In this document: positions 32,511 to 51,340 of the stretch, piece after piece
Position numbering within the stretch: position 1 is the first letter of the stretch
Layout: each line of letters opens with the position of its first letter
Source of the DNA: Haliclona indistincta
Lineage: Eukaryota > Porifera > Demospongiae > Haplosclerida > Chalinidae
Direction: 5' to 3'
NCBI GenBank assembly: GCA_964017065.1
Contig: OZ024789.1
Location: 11,757,669 to 11,821,668, forward strand
DNA length: 64,000 nt
Notes under the pieces: generated by a model
What the model was told of the DNA's origin: nothing
Database searches by the model: none
The model's input: the letters and a program-made list of their open reading frames with translations, nothing else
Translations under genes and position numbers: made by a program

Positions 32511-34899
32511 TTGTTACTAACCATGTTTGTCTTGTTTCTCATCTCTCTCATCAATATTGGTCTCATGCTGCTGTGAACACCACAACACATCAACCACTGT
32601 CACCAACCACACACACCTGCTTCACCTGATCCTGCACCTGGAGTCTGAGCACTCTAACCTCCTCCTCCACCTCTCTGATCCTCATGTGATAAGACTGCTC
32701 ACTCTCCTGTAGCTAATGAAGGAAACAGCTCACTCACTACACACTCTACAATATTGACTGTATTTAGATCTGACCAATGGTCACACTAACCTGTTGCTGT
32801 AGCTGTCTGCTCACTATCATCAGCTCCTCCATCATTGTGTTAGCACGATCTCCTAGTACTCCCTTTATCCTGGCCTCTCTCAGTCTCTTCTGGTACTCTG
32901 TGCTGTTGCTCAGTGTCTCTCTCTCCATCACTCTCTCCACACACCACTGCCCACTAGTGTCCTGGACTGTATGGAGGAGATGAGCTGTTATGTGCAGTCC
33001 ACCACTGTCAGTGTGTGCATCAGCTGCTGTAGCTACTGCTGATTACTGCATGGACACACACTGTGCTCACTTAGCTCTATAATGCTAGTGCCAGCCTTGT
33101 AATCATATCCTCCAAACACTAGTATCCAGACACAGTGGGCTCCTAGATGGAACACTGACACTGAGTGATAGTCTCGTCGTGTCACTGAATCAGGTAGTGA
33201 TGGTAGCTATAGAACACAATAAAACAACACATTATATGAACCATACAATACTACATGACATGTACAGTATCTCAATATAATAGAATCAAATTATAAAGTT
33301 CTCAAGTCAAGTGGAACTATTCCTCACACACATCAAACCACAACCAAGTTAATTACTTATAACTAAGTTAATAACTAATTTAGTAATAATATCAATTAAG
33401 AAAGCAGTTAATTAGTCTATTGTACAGTTCATCATTCTGTGAAATGTCACGATCATCTTGTTAGTAGACAATGTGTGAGCACATTCACAATGTGCAGGTT
33501 GTAACTAAATTCATGTGAAATACCTTGATCCATTGGTTAGTATCATATAACCATATATCACTCAGTGGACCACTATATCCTCCACTCATCACAAACACAG
33601 GACCAGTAATGTGTGATGCAGCATGGCCCCATCTCTCCACAGGCCATTGGACAGACTGACTAACTGGTTTCTTGATCTTGGTCCAGTTCTGAGAAGACAA
33701 AGATATCATAGACTCCTAGAAATATCACAGGCTATAGACTAATGCAATATGCTTGCTACACTGATGTTGTGCAAGATTGGAGCAATGAATACTCAAATGA
33801 TGATATGTATGAAGAATGTATTATAATGATTGCGTGTATCAGTGATTATGAGATCAATATGATGTGATCAGATCACACAAGAGTGGAGCCACAAATCAGT
33901 GCTATACTATTCATACAGTGTCTACACACTCACCACAGAATGTCTCTCCAGATCTACAATATACAAATCATCAGAGTAGGGGCTTGATGAAGTGCGACCA
34001 CCAAACATAGCAGCCCTCTTCCCTTCCACTGTTGTTAGTGTGAACCGATAATATGGAGGAGGAGCTTGTCCTGTGACTACTGGTGAGCTCCACCCATCAT
34101 CTGGAGGACAATAACAACTCATGAGTTATAACACATAAACAGTAACTTTGAGACAACATGTATTATCATCTCTCTCATTATGAGAGATGGGTCTATGAAC
34201 GAGGCTACTCACTATACTATAAGAGGACTATACTGAGACAACACAATATCACTCACTTGTGGACAGAGAGAAAATGTGTTGTTCATTGGTACATATACCA
34301 ACATCAATCGCTCGTTCTTGATACTGTGCTCCATGTTGTGGTGATGATGGGACAGCATGACCCTGCCCTCCCACCACATACAAGAGGTCCTCCTCTCCAT
34401 CACTGAAGTGCACCATTCCACACCACCGCTTCTGCATTGGTGCCCCATTTTCAGTTGTTGAGGGACCCAACATCCTCCATTGCAGGGTGGAGGTGCTCAG
34501 TGTGTGAACACTGTTGTGGTAGCAGCTATAGTGACCACAGTAACCACCGAAATAGTGCAGCTCATTCCTGACAGCAACACAGGAATAGCCCCTCACTCCC
34601 AGTGGAGGTGTTCCACGTGTGGTGCGCTGCTCCCAGCAACCAGTGTTCACGTCGAACACCTCCACACTGGAGAAAAACTGACGCTTCTCATCGCTATCGT
34701 GGGCCCGCGGCATTCCACCCTGGCCTCCACCCCACAAATAAAGTCGATCGCCAACAGCAGCTGTGCTGTGTTCTTCACGACCAGCGGGTTCCCTCGGTTC
34801 CCTCCATCCATCCACCGTGAGGAGTAACAATCAGTCACTGTTTGAACACCTGACAGATCTCATGAACTCACCTCCTCGCTGCTGCTGAGGAGCGGACAT
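29913..34899 (-). CDS. Kelch/coiled-coil/ZU5/Death-domain protein, copy A
   Basis: A multi-exon gene. Exon 1 is 34899-34872 (MSAPQQQRG). Kelch exons are 34814-34257, 34100-33934, 33688-33524 and 33206-33071 (LYLWGGGQGG, LHYFGGYCG, VYVVGG-like and VMSGG motifs). Glu/Gln-rich coiled-coil exons lie from about 33030 to 31640. A ZU5 domain (about 31400-30848) is followed by a UPA-like exon and a C-terminal Death domain (about 30210-29913, ending REWLDTN). ZU5-UPA-Death is known from UNC5, PIDD and ankyrins; Kelch in front suggests a signalling adaptor. The exon-2 acceptor is CCTCACGG where copy B has CCTCACAG, so normal splicing may fail. The start is 103 bp from the divergent ANKLE2 start. Domain calls are firm; the exact middle exons are not. 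Confidence 0.75.
32467..32509. repeat. (GT)n microsatellite in an intron
   Basis: A run of GT dinucleotides, about 43 bp, matched at the same intron position in copy B (44279-44322). Confidence 0.9.
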
Positions 34900-35002
34900 G
34901 ATGGAGGAGGAAGAAAGTGAACGAGAGCTCTGTTAGCTGCGTGGGAGTGACTATAATCTTAGCCACACCTTTCCTTTGATGCGCTTCTAATAGAATACCA
35001 GC
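34900..35002. promoter_or_regulatory. Short divergent promoter between Kelch copy A and ANKLE2-like gene
   Basis: Only 103 bp separate the two start codons, so both must be driven from this interval or from inside the genes. No TATA box was seen. Confidence 0.4.
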
Positions 35003-36124
35003 ATGGCGGACACGTTGGAAGAGCTCAGTGATGCTGGACTACGGGAGCTACTCACTGCCTACTCCATCACTCAGCCGGTGACTTCCTCTACCCGCAGTCT
35101 ACTCATTAGGAAGCTGAGACGACAGATGAGTGCAGAGCCGCGTCAAGACGACACTGCCCGCACGACACAATTAAGCTAGTCCAGTAGCTGCAGCTCAGCT
35201 AGCTCGACCAGAGGATGGTACAGGTGTACTAATGGACGGCACTACCAGTTCTCCCTACTATGGCTCTAAAGCAGAGGCGCTGGTAGCTGTAAAGAGTCTT
35301 CCACCAGGAGTACGGTTCACCATAGTGGAGTCTGCACCAGCTGCCAGCCTGACACAGGATGAGGTAGAGCTGACTGGGTTTACCTTGCAAACACACGAGG
35401 AACAGTCTGAAATCACGACTGATGCAGCAACGATATCGGAAAAGGCTAACAGGTATCCCAGTGTTAAAACCCAGGATCTGTCTCGTCTTCGTAAGCTAAT
35501 AGAAGACGGCAAAGCAGCTGAGTTTGCTGACGTGGTTTGGGACAATCCACGTCATCTCATCACTTCAGGCGTCATCTCATCACTCCAGAGATTCTTCAGA
35601 TCTCAACACGTTCCAATGCACTCCACTGTGGTGCATCTCAGTGCCAGCTAGCAGTGTGTAAGGAGGTGATTGCTATTATAGAGAGCAGTCGATTTTGGGA
35701 GTTGATCTATCCTGACGATAGTGCTGAGACTAGAGCAAAGAGACGTGATCATCTTATTGATCTGTACCTGAACATGCAGGACAAGATAGTGAGTCTTGTG
35801 TAGCCTCACCTCCAGGCAGCTCTCTCTGCTGGGGAGATGGCATGTCTGTGCATGGTCCAAAATTTGTAAAATATCACATTCGATTGGTAAACTTTTACAC
35901 ACACTATTGCGTCATGTTCGTTTCCTGAAACAGCAATGAACGGCTAGTTTAAGCTATGTACGAAGGCTTCTGGTGCATTCTCACCGACTTAGTACAAACT
36001 AAAACTGTTCTGTATACCAGATTCGTACACTACTTCATTTGATAACTTTGTCTAATTTGACAGAAACACGCATGCGTTTGCGGCAAATTTAAATTCCCTC
36101 GTGTCCAGGCCACTACATTAAGTG

Positions 36125-36189
<65 letters not shown>

Positions 36190-37316
36190 GATATTATAGT
36201 GTCTCCTTGTTGTGTAGAATAATGACACACCTCTTCATATCGCTAGTCGGTTTGGTTATGAGGAGATAGTGTCCTTCCTTGTTGGTCAACCAAGCATTGA
36301 TAGAACCATCAGGAACAGAGATGGTGAGACCGCCATGGACGTGGTGTGTAGACGAACCAAGGAGAGGACAAGTGGTCTTGCTCAGAGAATAAAACAGCTC
36401 CTAAAAGGTGCATCATATTCTAGTAGAGACCAGAGATCATGATTCCTCTTCTCTCTCACAGATCCTGACTTGTATTATGTACCAGTGATCAGAGCGACTG
36501 ACAACTCACTGACTCCTTATCTTGGCAGCCCCTGCAAGATGGAGGGACAGTCGACTGAGGAGAGCCCGAGAGAGACACTGCTGTCATCACCTGTGATAGG
36601 ACATGCTCTTGCTGGACCAATGAGTGAAGCAAAGGCTAGTTAGTAAGATGACACACTAGCCATTGATTCTGATCCATACATGTAGGCTCATGAAGTGTAC
36701 CAGCAATGGCGCTCTCTCACTAGTAGTGCTGACAGGAGACAAGCTAGTGTCATCAAACGATCAGATCCTGACAGAGGTTGGGAGAGGATTGGAAGGTACC
36801 ATAATACCCTCACTGCACCTCTGATCTCAGTTGCCATGTTACTAGTGTGATTGTTACTGCAGGTCCATAGCTCAGACCAGAGGAGTGGGATGGCGTGAAT
36901 ACTGGGAGTTCCTAGGGTACTACTGTGATCTGTCTCAACCTGAAGGACTCATGAAACTAGAGAACCAGATGAGGGACCAGCATCGAACACCATCAACCAC
37001 AGCACAAGATACACCTGATAGTGACATTGCAGTGAGGCAGTTTAATGGATTAGAAGATATGGAGGATGTATTGGTATCTGCTCCAGTCACTGATAATGAT
37101 TTGGTGTCTGCTATAGAGGGACTCACTTTAGGAGCCAAGGAGGACACAGAGATGAGTGAAGAGGTGGTTATCGTAGATAGAGAAGAAGAGATGAGGTCAT
37201 TTACTAGTCCACATGAGGTGGCTGGTGGATTCATGACTCCACTCAGAGGCACAGGGGACTACATCATGGCGCCATACCGCTCTACTCCACTTGCTAAGGT
37301 CTACGTCACAGGGTGA
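35003..37316 (+). CDS. ANKLE2: ANKLE2-like protein (LEM and ankyrin), frameshifted and 3'-incomplete
   Basis: ANKLE2 is a nuclear-envelope/ER protein that controls BAF phosphorylation at mitotic exit. The start at 35003 gives a LEM motif (LSDAGLRELLTAYSITQPV...LLIRKLRRQ), then a short SPYYGSKAEALVAVK block. The conserved NPRHLITSG..ALHCGASQCQ..FWELIYPDD..LIDLYLNMQDKI region follows, with the ankyrin DTPLHIASRFG (exon from 36218). Last come GPMSEAK and DPDRGWERIGR..GWREYWEFLGYYCDLS, strongly ANKLE2-like. Exons are about 35003-35790, 36218-36408, 36462-36634 (possible GC donor), 36686-36795 and from 36863. Two breaks exist: an extra A near 35173, and a 20-bp tandem duplication (35550-35589). 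The frame ends KVYVTG at a donor-like GGGTGAGA, with no further exon visible. Confidence 0.75.
36127..36186. repeat. (GT)n microsatellite in an ANKLE2 intron
   Basis: An uninterrupted GT run of about 58 bp, upstream of the ankyrin exon at 36218. Confidence 0.9.
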
Positions 37317-37317
37317 G

Positions 37318-37381
37318 ACACACACACTTGCACACACACACACACACCTCACACACACACACACACGCACACACACACACA

Positions 37382-37429
<48 letters not shown>

Positions 37430-37432
37430 CAC
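37318..37432. repeat. (CA)n compound microsatellite at the ANKLE2/GRP94 junction
   Basis: CA runs broken by 'cctca' and 'gcaca' units. It lies exactly where ANKLE2 sequence stops and before GRP94 begins without its first exons. Confidence 0.9.
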
Positions 37433-37617
37433 AAGATAAAAACTAAATGCCTGCTACATGCTACATATGACTGCTACATGTTGAAATTCCTTTAGAATCT
37501 CACAGATCATAGTCTTACACATTTTTTGAAACTGGTTGAAACTGAAACCTCAATATTATCATGTGTTTTGTGGTCATGTGGTTTTTCTTGGTTTATTTCC
37601 TGTCTTTCTTCAAATAG

Positions 37618-38573
37618 GCTGACAAGGAGACAAGATCTATTCACATCTCAGACACTGGAATAGGTTGATGCACACACACAAAGCAAAGCGAAACCAAAGT
37701 AAAGCAACACACACACATGCACAGACGACACACTAACTCTCATTCATTCACTCACTCATCTTTGTGGGTTTTTGTTTGTAGGAATGACTAAACGGGATCT
37801 TGAGCAGAATCTTGGTACAATCGCTAAGTCCGGTACAACAGAGTTCATGGAGAAGCTACAACAAGCTTCATCACAATCGGCGGCAAGCGATCTGATTGGT
37901 CAATTCGGTGTTCGTTTTTACTCTTCATTCCTTGGTAAGAAAAAGAGATTAATCATCTTAATATCTTTCATCTCTTTGTGTCTATAGTTGCTGATCGTGT
38001 GGTTGTTACATCTAAACACAATGATGATGAACAGTATATTTGGGAGTCAGACTCTGCTTCATTTTCGATCGTGAAGGATCCTCGCGGCAACACACTCAAG
38101 CGTGGAACCACCATCTCTATCTTCTTGAAGGAGGAGGCACAAGAGTTCATGGAGGAGGAGAAACTGAAGGAGCTGGTCAGCAAGTACAGTCAGTTCATCA
38201 ACTTCCCTATCTATCTCTGGGATAGCAAGGTGGGTGGAGCTACTACTGTGAACTAGCTTTCATACACGTGTTATACTATACCATTAGACTGAGACAGTAG
38301 AGGAGCCAGTTGATGAGGAAGATGCTAAGGAAGACAAACCAGAGGAAGCTAAGGAGGACAAGGAAAGTGATGATGACGATACTGTAGAGGAGGAGAAAGA
38401 GGACAAACCCAAAACAAAGAAGGTGTGGCTATTTATTAATAGTTAGTACTGGTTTCAATGATCGCATTGTAGGTTGAGAAGACAACATGGGACTGGGTAT
38501 TCATGAATGATACTAAACCACTCTGGCTGAGATCGTGAGTCACTCACTCGCTTGCATGCTCACTCACTCACTC

Positions 38574-38646
<73 letters not shown>

Positions 38647-39348
38647 TTGTAGACCAAAAGAGGTTACTGAGGAGGAATATTCCAAATTTTACAAATCATT
38701 CTCAAAGGTACACTAGACCTGTGCTAACATTGCTTGTGTGTATTCATCTCTGCTGATCCAGGACTCACAAACCCCACTAGCTAAGATCCATTTCACAGCT
38801 GAAGGAGAGGTGACATTCAGAGCCATCCTCTTCGTACCAACAGTAAGTAACTCCCATCATCACTATTGTCACACCATCACCCTCTCCATCACAGACCGCA
38901 CCTCATGACATGTTCAACAACTACGCTAAATCATCTGACAAGATCAAGATGTACGTCAGACGTGTATTCATCACAGACGATTTCGATCTTATGCCACGAT
39001 ACCTTGGATTCATTCATGGAGTGGTCAGTACAAAATTTTTTATTTATCACAAAAATAAGTTGTTGATTTCAAATTTTTGAATCATTACCAATTAAAATTT
39101 TATGATCGCCCATTTCAATTTTTGTATGTAGTCAAATTTTTATGTTCATTGTCCTACTTTTTATTAGGTCGATTCTGATGATCTCCCACTAAATGTCTCT
39201 CGTGAGACACTCCAGCAACACAAGCTGTTGAAAGTGGTGAAGAAGAAGCTGGTAAGGAAAGCCCTGGACATGATGAAGAAAATGGACAAAGAGACTTATG
39301 ACAAGTTCTGGAAGGTAAGAAACAAACCATCTCTCTTCATTACACACA

Positions 39349-39401
<53 letters not shown>

Positions 39402-40806
39402 GAGTTCAGCACTAATCTGAAGCTTGGTGTAGTTGAGGATTTCACTAACAAGAGTCGTATTGCTAAGCTGCTTCGATTCCAGTCCTCTAATGATCCAGAA
39501 TCACTCACATCACTGGACGAGTACATTGAGAGAATGAAGGAAAAACAAGAACACATCTACTTCATGTCTGCTACCAGCAGGAAAGAGGTGGGTGTGGTCA
39601 TGACATCATCACTGTGCTATTTATAGATTTTGTTCATATTAGGCTGAGGCGTCACCTTTTGTTGAGCGTCCATTGCGCAAAGGTTATGAAGTGCTGTATT
39701 TAACGGACGCAGTTGATGAATACTGCTTGCAAGCTTTACCGGAATACGAGGGAAAGAAATTTCAGAATGTAGCAAAGGAAGGATTAGAGTTTTCAGACGA
39801 GGGAGAGAAGGACAAAAAGAACTTGGAGAGCATGCAAGAGAGCTTTAAACCACTGACAAAATGGCTGGAGGAGACTGCCCTCAAGGGAATGGTATGAACA
39901 ATAGGATACTGAAGGAGAGTGTGTTCATTCTCTCACAGATTCAGAAAGCAACTGTGTCTAATAGATTGAGTACCTCACCTTGTGTGCTGGTAGCTAGCCA
40001 GTATGGATGGTCTGGTAACATGGAGCGAATCATGAAGGCACAGGCTTACCAACAAGCAAAGGATATTGACTCAGAGTGAGATAGAGATGAGAGAGAGAGT
40101 GTGAAAGAGAACAATAAATTGTTCTCACACATAATTCGATCACCGTAACGATGCTTTTCTCTTTCTCTAAGATGGTATGTGACTCAGAAGAAGACACTAG
40201 AGATCAATCCTCGCCATCCTCTTGTCAAGGAGTTACAGCGTCGTGTTGAGAAGGATGAGAGCGATGAGACAACTGTTGATCTTGCTCGAGTGATGTTTGA
40301 CACAGCCATATTAAGATCAGGCTACACTCTGCCGGACTCTAGCTCTTTCGCTGGTCGTATTGAGAGAATGCTTCGACTGAGTGTAGGCGTGGACTCTGAT
40401 GCACCTGTAAGCTCCTCCCACTGTCACTAACCTCACCTTCCCACTACCACAGGTCGAGGAGGAGGTGTTCACTCAAGAAGACGATGAAGAGGAGGAGGAG
40501 GAGGAGGAAGTAGAGGCGGAGCCTAAGGTTGAGGAGACCACACCTCCTCCTGAATCAGTCAAGGCAGAGCCTACAGTGAGTCTTATCATGTAGCACTAAA
40601 GTGATCGTTTCTTTGTGAATGATTGCTGCCTTGTTCCAAGCAAGGTTATGATTAAACTAGCATGAGCTGTCAAACAGTATACTGCCTGTACGTAAGAGAT
40701 TACTAGAATATACACCAGGTTTACTGAGATATACAGTGTTTTACTGAGGTATCCTGATCTCTTTCCCTTATAGTCTGAGGAACCAGCTACCAAAGATGAG
40801 CTGTAG
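37618..40806 (+). CDS. HSP90B1: Endoplasmin/GRP94 (ER HSP90), 5' exons missing
   Basis: GRP94 is the ER-lumen HSP90 that folds secreted and membrane proteins. Fifteen exons follow clean GT-AG sites: 37618-37663 ([17 protein letters not shown]-pocket DxxG), 37782-37934 ([10 protein letters not shown]), 37988-38229, 38288-38422 (charged linker), 38473-38534, 38653-38707, 38762-38842, 38895-39023, 39168-39314, 39402-39587, 39643-39891, 39939-40075, 40172-40406, 40453-40575 and 40774-40806. The last ends ATKDEL, the ER-retrieval signal. The N-terminal exons (signal peptide and the ELISNASDA-type ATP-binding helix) should precede 37618 but are absent; only repeats lie between it and ANKLE2. Introns carry long CT runs. 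Confidence 0.95.
38576..38642. repeat. (CT)n microsatellite in a GRP94 intron
   Basis: A run of about 66 bp of CT directly before the acceptor of the exon at 38653, where it could serve as the pyrimidine tract. Confidence 0.9.
39350..39399. repeat. (CT)n microsatellite in a GRP94 intron
   Basis: About 50 bp of CT ending in the acceptor of the exon at 39402. Confidence 0.9.
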
Positions 40807-41232
40807 AGCACACACACCAGTCGAGTGAAGGAGAAGAGACTTTAGAAGATTCTGTATTCAATTAATTTTTAGTACAAGCAATTTTTGTAAATAAATTACA
40901 TCTCATTAATACATGAACATAGCTTGTTATGAAGGAAAGAATTTTCCAACAGCTTCAAGAGCCTTGATGTTGGTCTAGGCATCCGCAGTCACCACAATAA
41001 ATATCACCACAGTAAGTCACTCTCTAGCTAGCTCTTCCCATCGGACCATCTCTATACAATCTCGACTAGGGCAGTTTTGCAGCAATCGATTATTGCACAC
41101 TGATATGCTATACACTAAAAAAAATTATCATATACTCATTAATAAGAGCTATAGTGCGGCTACAATGATAACTACATGACTGCATGTTATACTGATCTAT
41201 ATAGTGCATGTAAGAAGGAGTCCTGATGTGAG

Positions 41233-48245
<7,013 letters not shown>

Positions 48246-48261
48246 GATGGAGGAGGAAGAA

Positions 48262-49725
48262 AACAAGAAATATAGGGGCGTACAGTCGTTTGCGAAGATC
48301 TTGCACTACCGAAGCGAAAGCGGAAGTATGACGTTGCCCGCAATCAAACTCGACTAACTGAAGCTGTACGTAGCGACTCCGGAAGCTTAACGCGCATGCG
48401 CAAATTTATTTATTAAGCGCCAATTACAAAAATGGTATTTGATGTTACTAATGTTTCCAGCGCTACCGCATAGAGAAACAAAAACAAACCACTGCAATGT
48501 AGGTATCGTTGGATTCCTCACGAGCTGTACTTTCGACTTATAGTGGTTTCATTTCAATTAGATTAAGTACAATTGATATCACTTCATTTGAATGTTTTGT
48601 TCGCCGTTAAAAGAATGTTCCAGATGACGAATCTTGGCGGCACCACTTGTTATAAACTCCCCAGGGTTGAAAGTAATTAGTACACTACTCACTGCACGAT
48701 ATGCTTGGATGTAGTTCGTGCGCTTTGGGTAATCTCGTTGTGGCCGTATTAGCGAATTCGGTCTAAGTCATTCTAGAGCTTGATACAACACTTTCTGTGC
48801 TTTAAACAAACTGTATGTGCATTCTGTAGTTACATGAGCACTTGATCCGCAAGAACTGTTGCTGTAGAATCTGTTAAGTAATTATTTCTTCCACGTTTTT
48901 AGAAATGTACGGACATGGTAGCTCGAGCGATTTGTTGCTGCGTTAGAACAGCAACCATCACAACAAACTGATTTAAGGATTGCATGGCTTAATAAATATT
49001 GTTTGACTTATGTTTAAACCACAAAAATTATAATTATGAATGACTGAGTAATGATTAGTAATAAATTCTTATTATTATTAGTAGTAATGATCAAGTAAAG
49101 CAGAGAACTGCCATTGTAAAAACTGAAGCGAGACGTCACTTCACTCCTTTTACCACAATGTTCACTCTTTCAGTGGACGCTCCCTCAGCAACAACAACTG
49201 GGTACAGAAATCACGCTGTCCGTGCCACCATTAGTCGCCACAATGGCGAACACTTTACTTCTCTGATCTATTCTTCATGATGCAGACAGCTACATCTTAA
49301 CTAGATGATCACAAATAGTAGAGCCTTCGACCTAAACGATGATAGTTTAGCGAACTCTTGGAGTAGCATAAATCTTTAGTACGAGCGAAAAACTTTTGTA
49401 GGCCATCCCCGGCCTAATAGCAAGATACCGTTTTTTCTAATTAAAAGCTTATAAAATAAAATTTCCAATTCGTCTTCTTTCTTGCGAGATAACTCTGCTT
49501 GTAGATCACAGATTTCCATCGGACCAACGTTGTTCAATTGCTCTTGCTCTATAGAATTTATACATTGACAAGAGAAACTGTTCCAGTGTCAATTAAGAAT
49601 TTACTCGGAGTCGCTACTGTACGTGACAAAAAGTGAATTTGATTGGCCAACGTCACACTGCACTTTCACTTTCGCTTCCGTTATGCAAGATCTTCGCAAA
49701 CAACTGTAACTATAGAAATTTGGAA
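48262..49725. mobile_element. ~1.45-kb TIR element just upstream of Kelch copy B
   Basis: The left end (about 48275-48350, including 'gtttgcgaagatcttgca', 'gaagcgaaagcgg' and 'tgacgttg') recurs inverted at 49640-49712. The interior has no long ORF, so it is non-autonomous. It starts less than 20 bp from the copy B start codon and has displaced the promoter sequence that copy A shares with ANKLE2. Confidence 0.75.
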
Positions 49726-49825
49726 GCGCGGCGCGCGATTTTAAGTAATACTGAGATAATCAGATCACGCCATGCATTTCAAGTTACGCCTTTAAGTGTT
49801 CCACTAGCTGGTTCTTCTTTATTCA

Positions 49826-50165
49826 ATGATTCTTCTTTGTATCTTTCAACAATAGCTTCTGCACATTCATCTACACTAGATGAGCAGCTTATTATGCACT
49901 GATTGCAAGTGCCCTGAAGACATAGCTATAAGTTACTTCCGCTGTACGTGAGTACCTCTGTCAGAAACAAGCGCTTCTCCTGAGTGTGTGGTCCTCTTCA
50001 TACAAAGCTGTCACGCAAGGGAGATAATAAAGATATTTATTAGGGTCTGTTAAAGTACCATGAGATCCATATTTTTCTAAGATTCTCCTAATACTTCCCT
50101 TAACTAGTGCCGGTTCTCCATTCCTATCATAGAGTTCAGCTCCAGTGAACATAGTACAGACTAAT
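49826..50165 (-). pseudogene. Intracellular-type deaminase relic fused to a membrane-type tail
   Basis: The minus strand reads MFTGAELYDRNGEPALVKGSIRRILEKYGSHGT...YYLPCVTALYEED from 50152, then decays. A degraded SPC block (ctacactagatgagcagctt) is near 49885. At about 50165 the sequence switches, within the LVC-MFTG block, to the C-terminal tail of the membrane-type copy 50180-51185. A deletion or unequal crossover between the two architectures explains this. Confidence 0.65.
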
Positions 50166-50179
50166 AATGTAGTAATAAT

Positions 50180-51185
50180 CCAATTAACGCTACAACTGCT
50201 AGAAAATGATCAAAAGGCAGACTGCATGCAGCACATCGAGGCTTGGCTAGAACCCTTGAATGAAGATACTGATGAAAATGTCTTCTTTTCACTTAAGCTA
50301 CTGTATCAATTATGGCATGTTCCGCCTCCTCCATTCCCTCCTCTAGTCTCTCCAGGACCCGGTTCATCATCATGCATAGTCTTTATCATGGTGTTTTGAA
50401 TGATTTCCCCAGCCATACCAATATGCGTCTTCCTGTTCATCTTCATCAGACTAGTCTGATTTTATGATTTGGCTCGCTTTCTGAATCGATCAATTCCTGA
50501 GTCGTGACTCTTGTTGTCACGTTCAGAAAAAGCGCCATCACATGTGTTATAGTATGCTTCCAGCAGTTCTTCTTTTAGTTCATAGCTAGGAGAATGCTCT
50601 AGTAAGTAAAGTAATAGTTGCTCTGTTTCCAAAACTTTCACTTGAATCGCGATCCATGCTTAATGAGATATCTGATATATTGAAGACTAATGTTTGATCT
50701 TGGATATTCATGCACCATGCATGCAGCAGATGCATATTATTGGTCTTGTAGAATAACTGCAAAGGTCTAACCGCACAATCGTAACATGGTGAAAAGCTTG
50801 TCACAATGTTGTTCACATTATGATGATCCTTCAATAGAATATTGCGGATAATTTTTTCCTCAGCATGTGAATCAGAACCACTAAAAGACACATGCTTGAT
50901 ACTACGGTCACAAGAAGACTCGGCATACGATGCTGTTAGACTAGGAAAGTATCGATTTGTAGGATCTTGTTGAATGTGCTTCTCCATTAGCCAATCACTG
51001 CTGTGATTAGCTAGAATTTCTAATATTTCTCCTTGAATCAGTAACTCTCCATTACCGTCTGACAATATTGCTCCAGTGAAGAAGGCACTCACTAGTTTTT
51101 TCCACTCTCTTTCTTCAAGTTGATGAGCAGGTATGGCGACCAGCAAAAGAACCACTGCACAACAGGCTATTTTCAAAACAGGCAT
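50180..51185 (-). pseudogene. Membrane-type deaminase, frameshifted
   Basis: The start at 51185 gives a good signal peptide (CCAVVLLLVAIPAHQ), the N-terminal strands, SHAEEK and FSPCYDC. It then breaks: the segment after YDCAV has small indels near 50765 (VITIINFCS lost) and near 50650. The stalk (50440-50300) and helix remnants (LLLENDQK... on the other strand) remain readable. It ends at the chimeric junction with the intracellular-type relic. No small repeat gene precedes it; an intracellular-type copy does. Confidence 0.7.
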
Positions 51186-51329
51186 ACTAATTATAGTTCA
51201 GCGTTATTATACCAATCAAACCGTCACTTTCTAGTGAACTATTTTCTGAGAAGAAAGCTACTGCATCAACTGTCAGCTAATACTTATGAACTACACTGTA
51301 CTGGTGTCATTGAGGGAAATACCCTCAAA

Positions 51330-51340
51330 GTGACTCAGCA
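51330..51340. promoter_or_regulatory. GTGACTCAGCA element
   Basis: Located 145 bp upstream of 51185, kept even though the gene is broken. Confidence 0.45.

Noticed and set aside
37313..37495. His-Thr-rich ORF
   Set aside because: Frame of the CA microsatellite.
37300..37663. Natural ANKLE2-GRP94 fusion gene
   Set aside because: Exon phases do not match and both proteins lack essential ends; loss of sequence is simpler.
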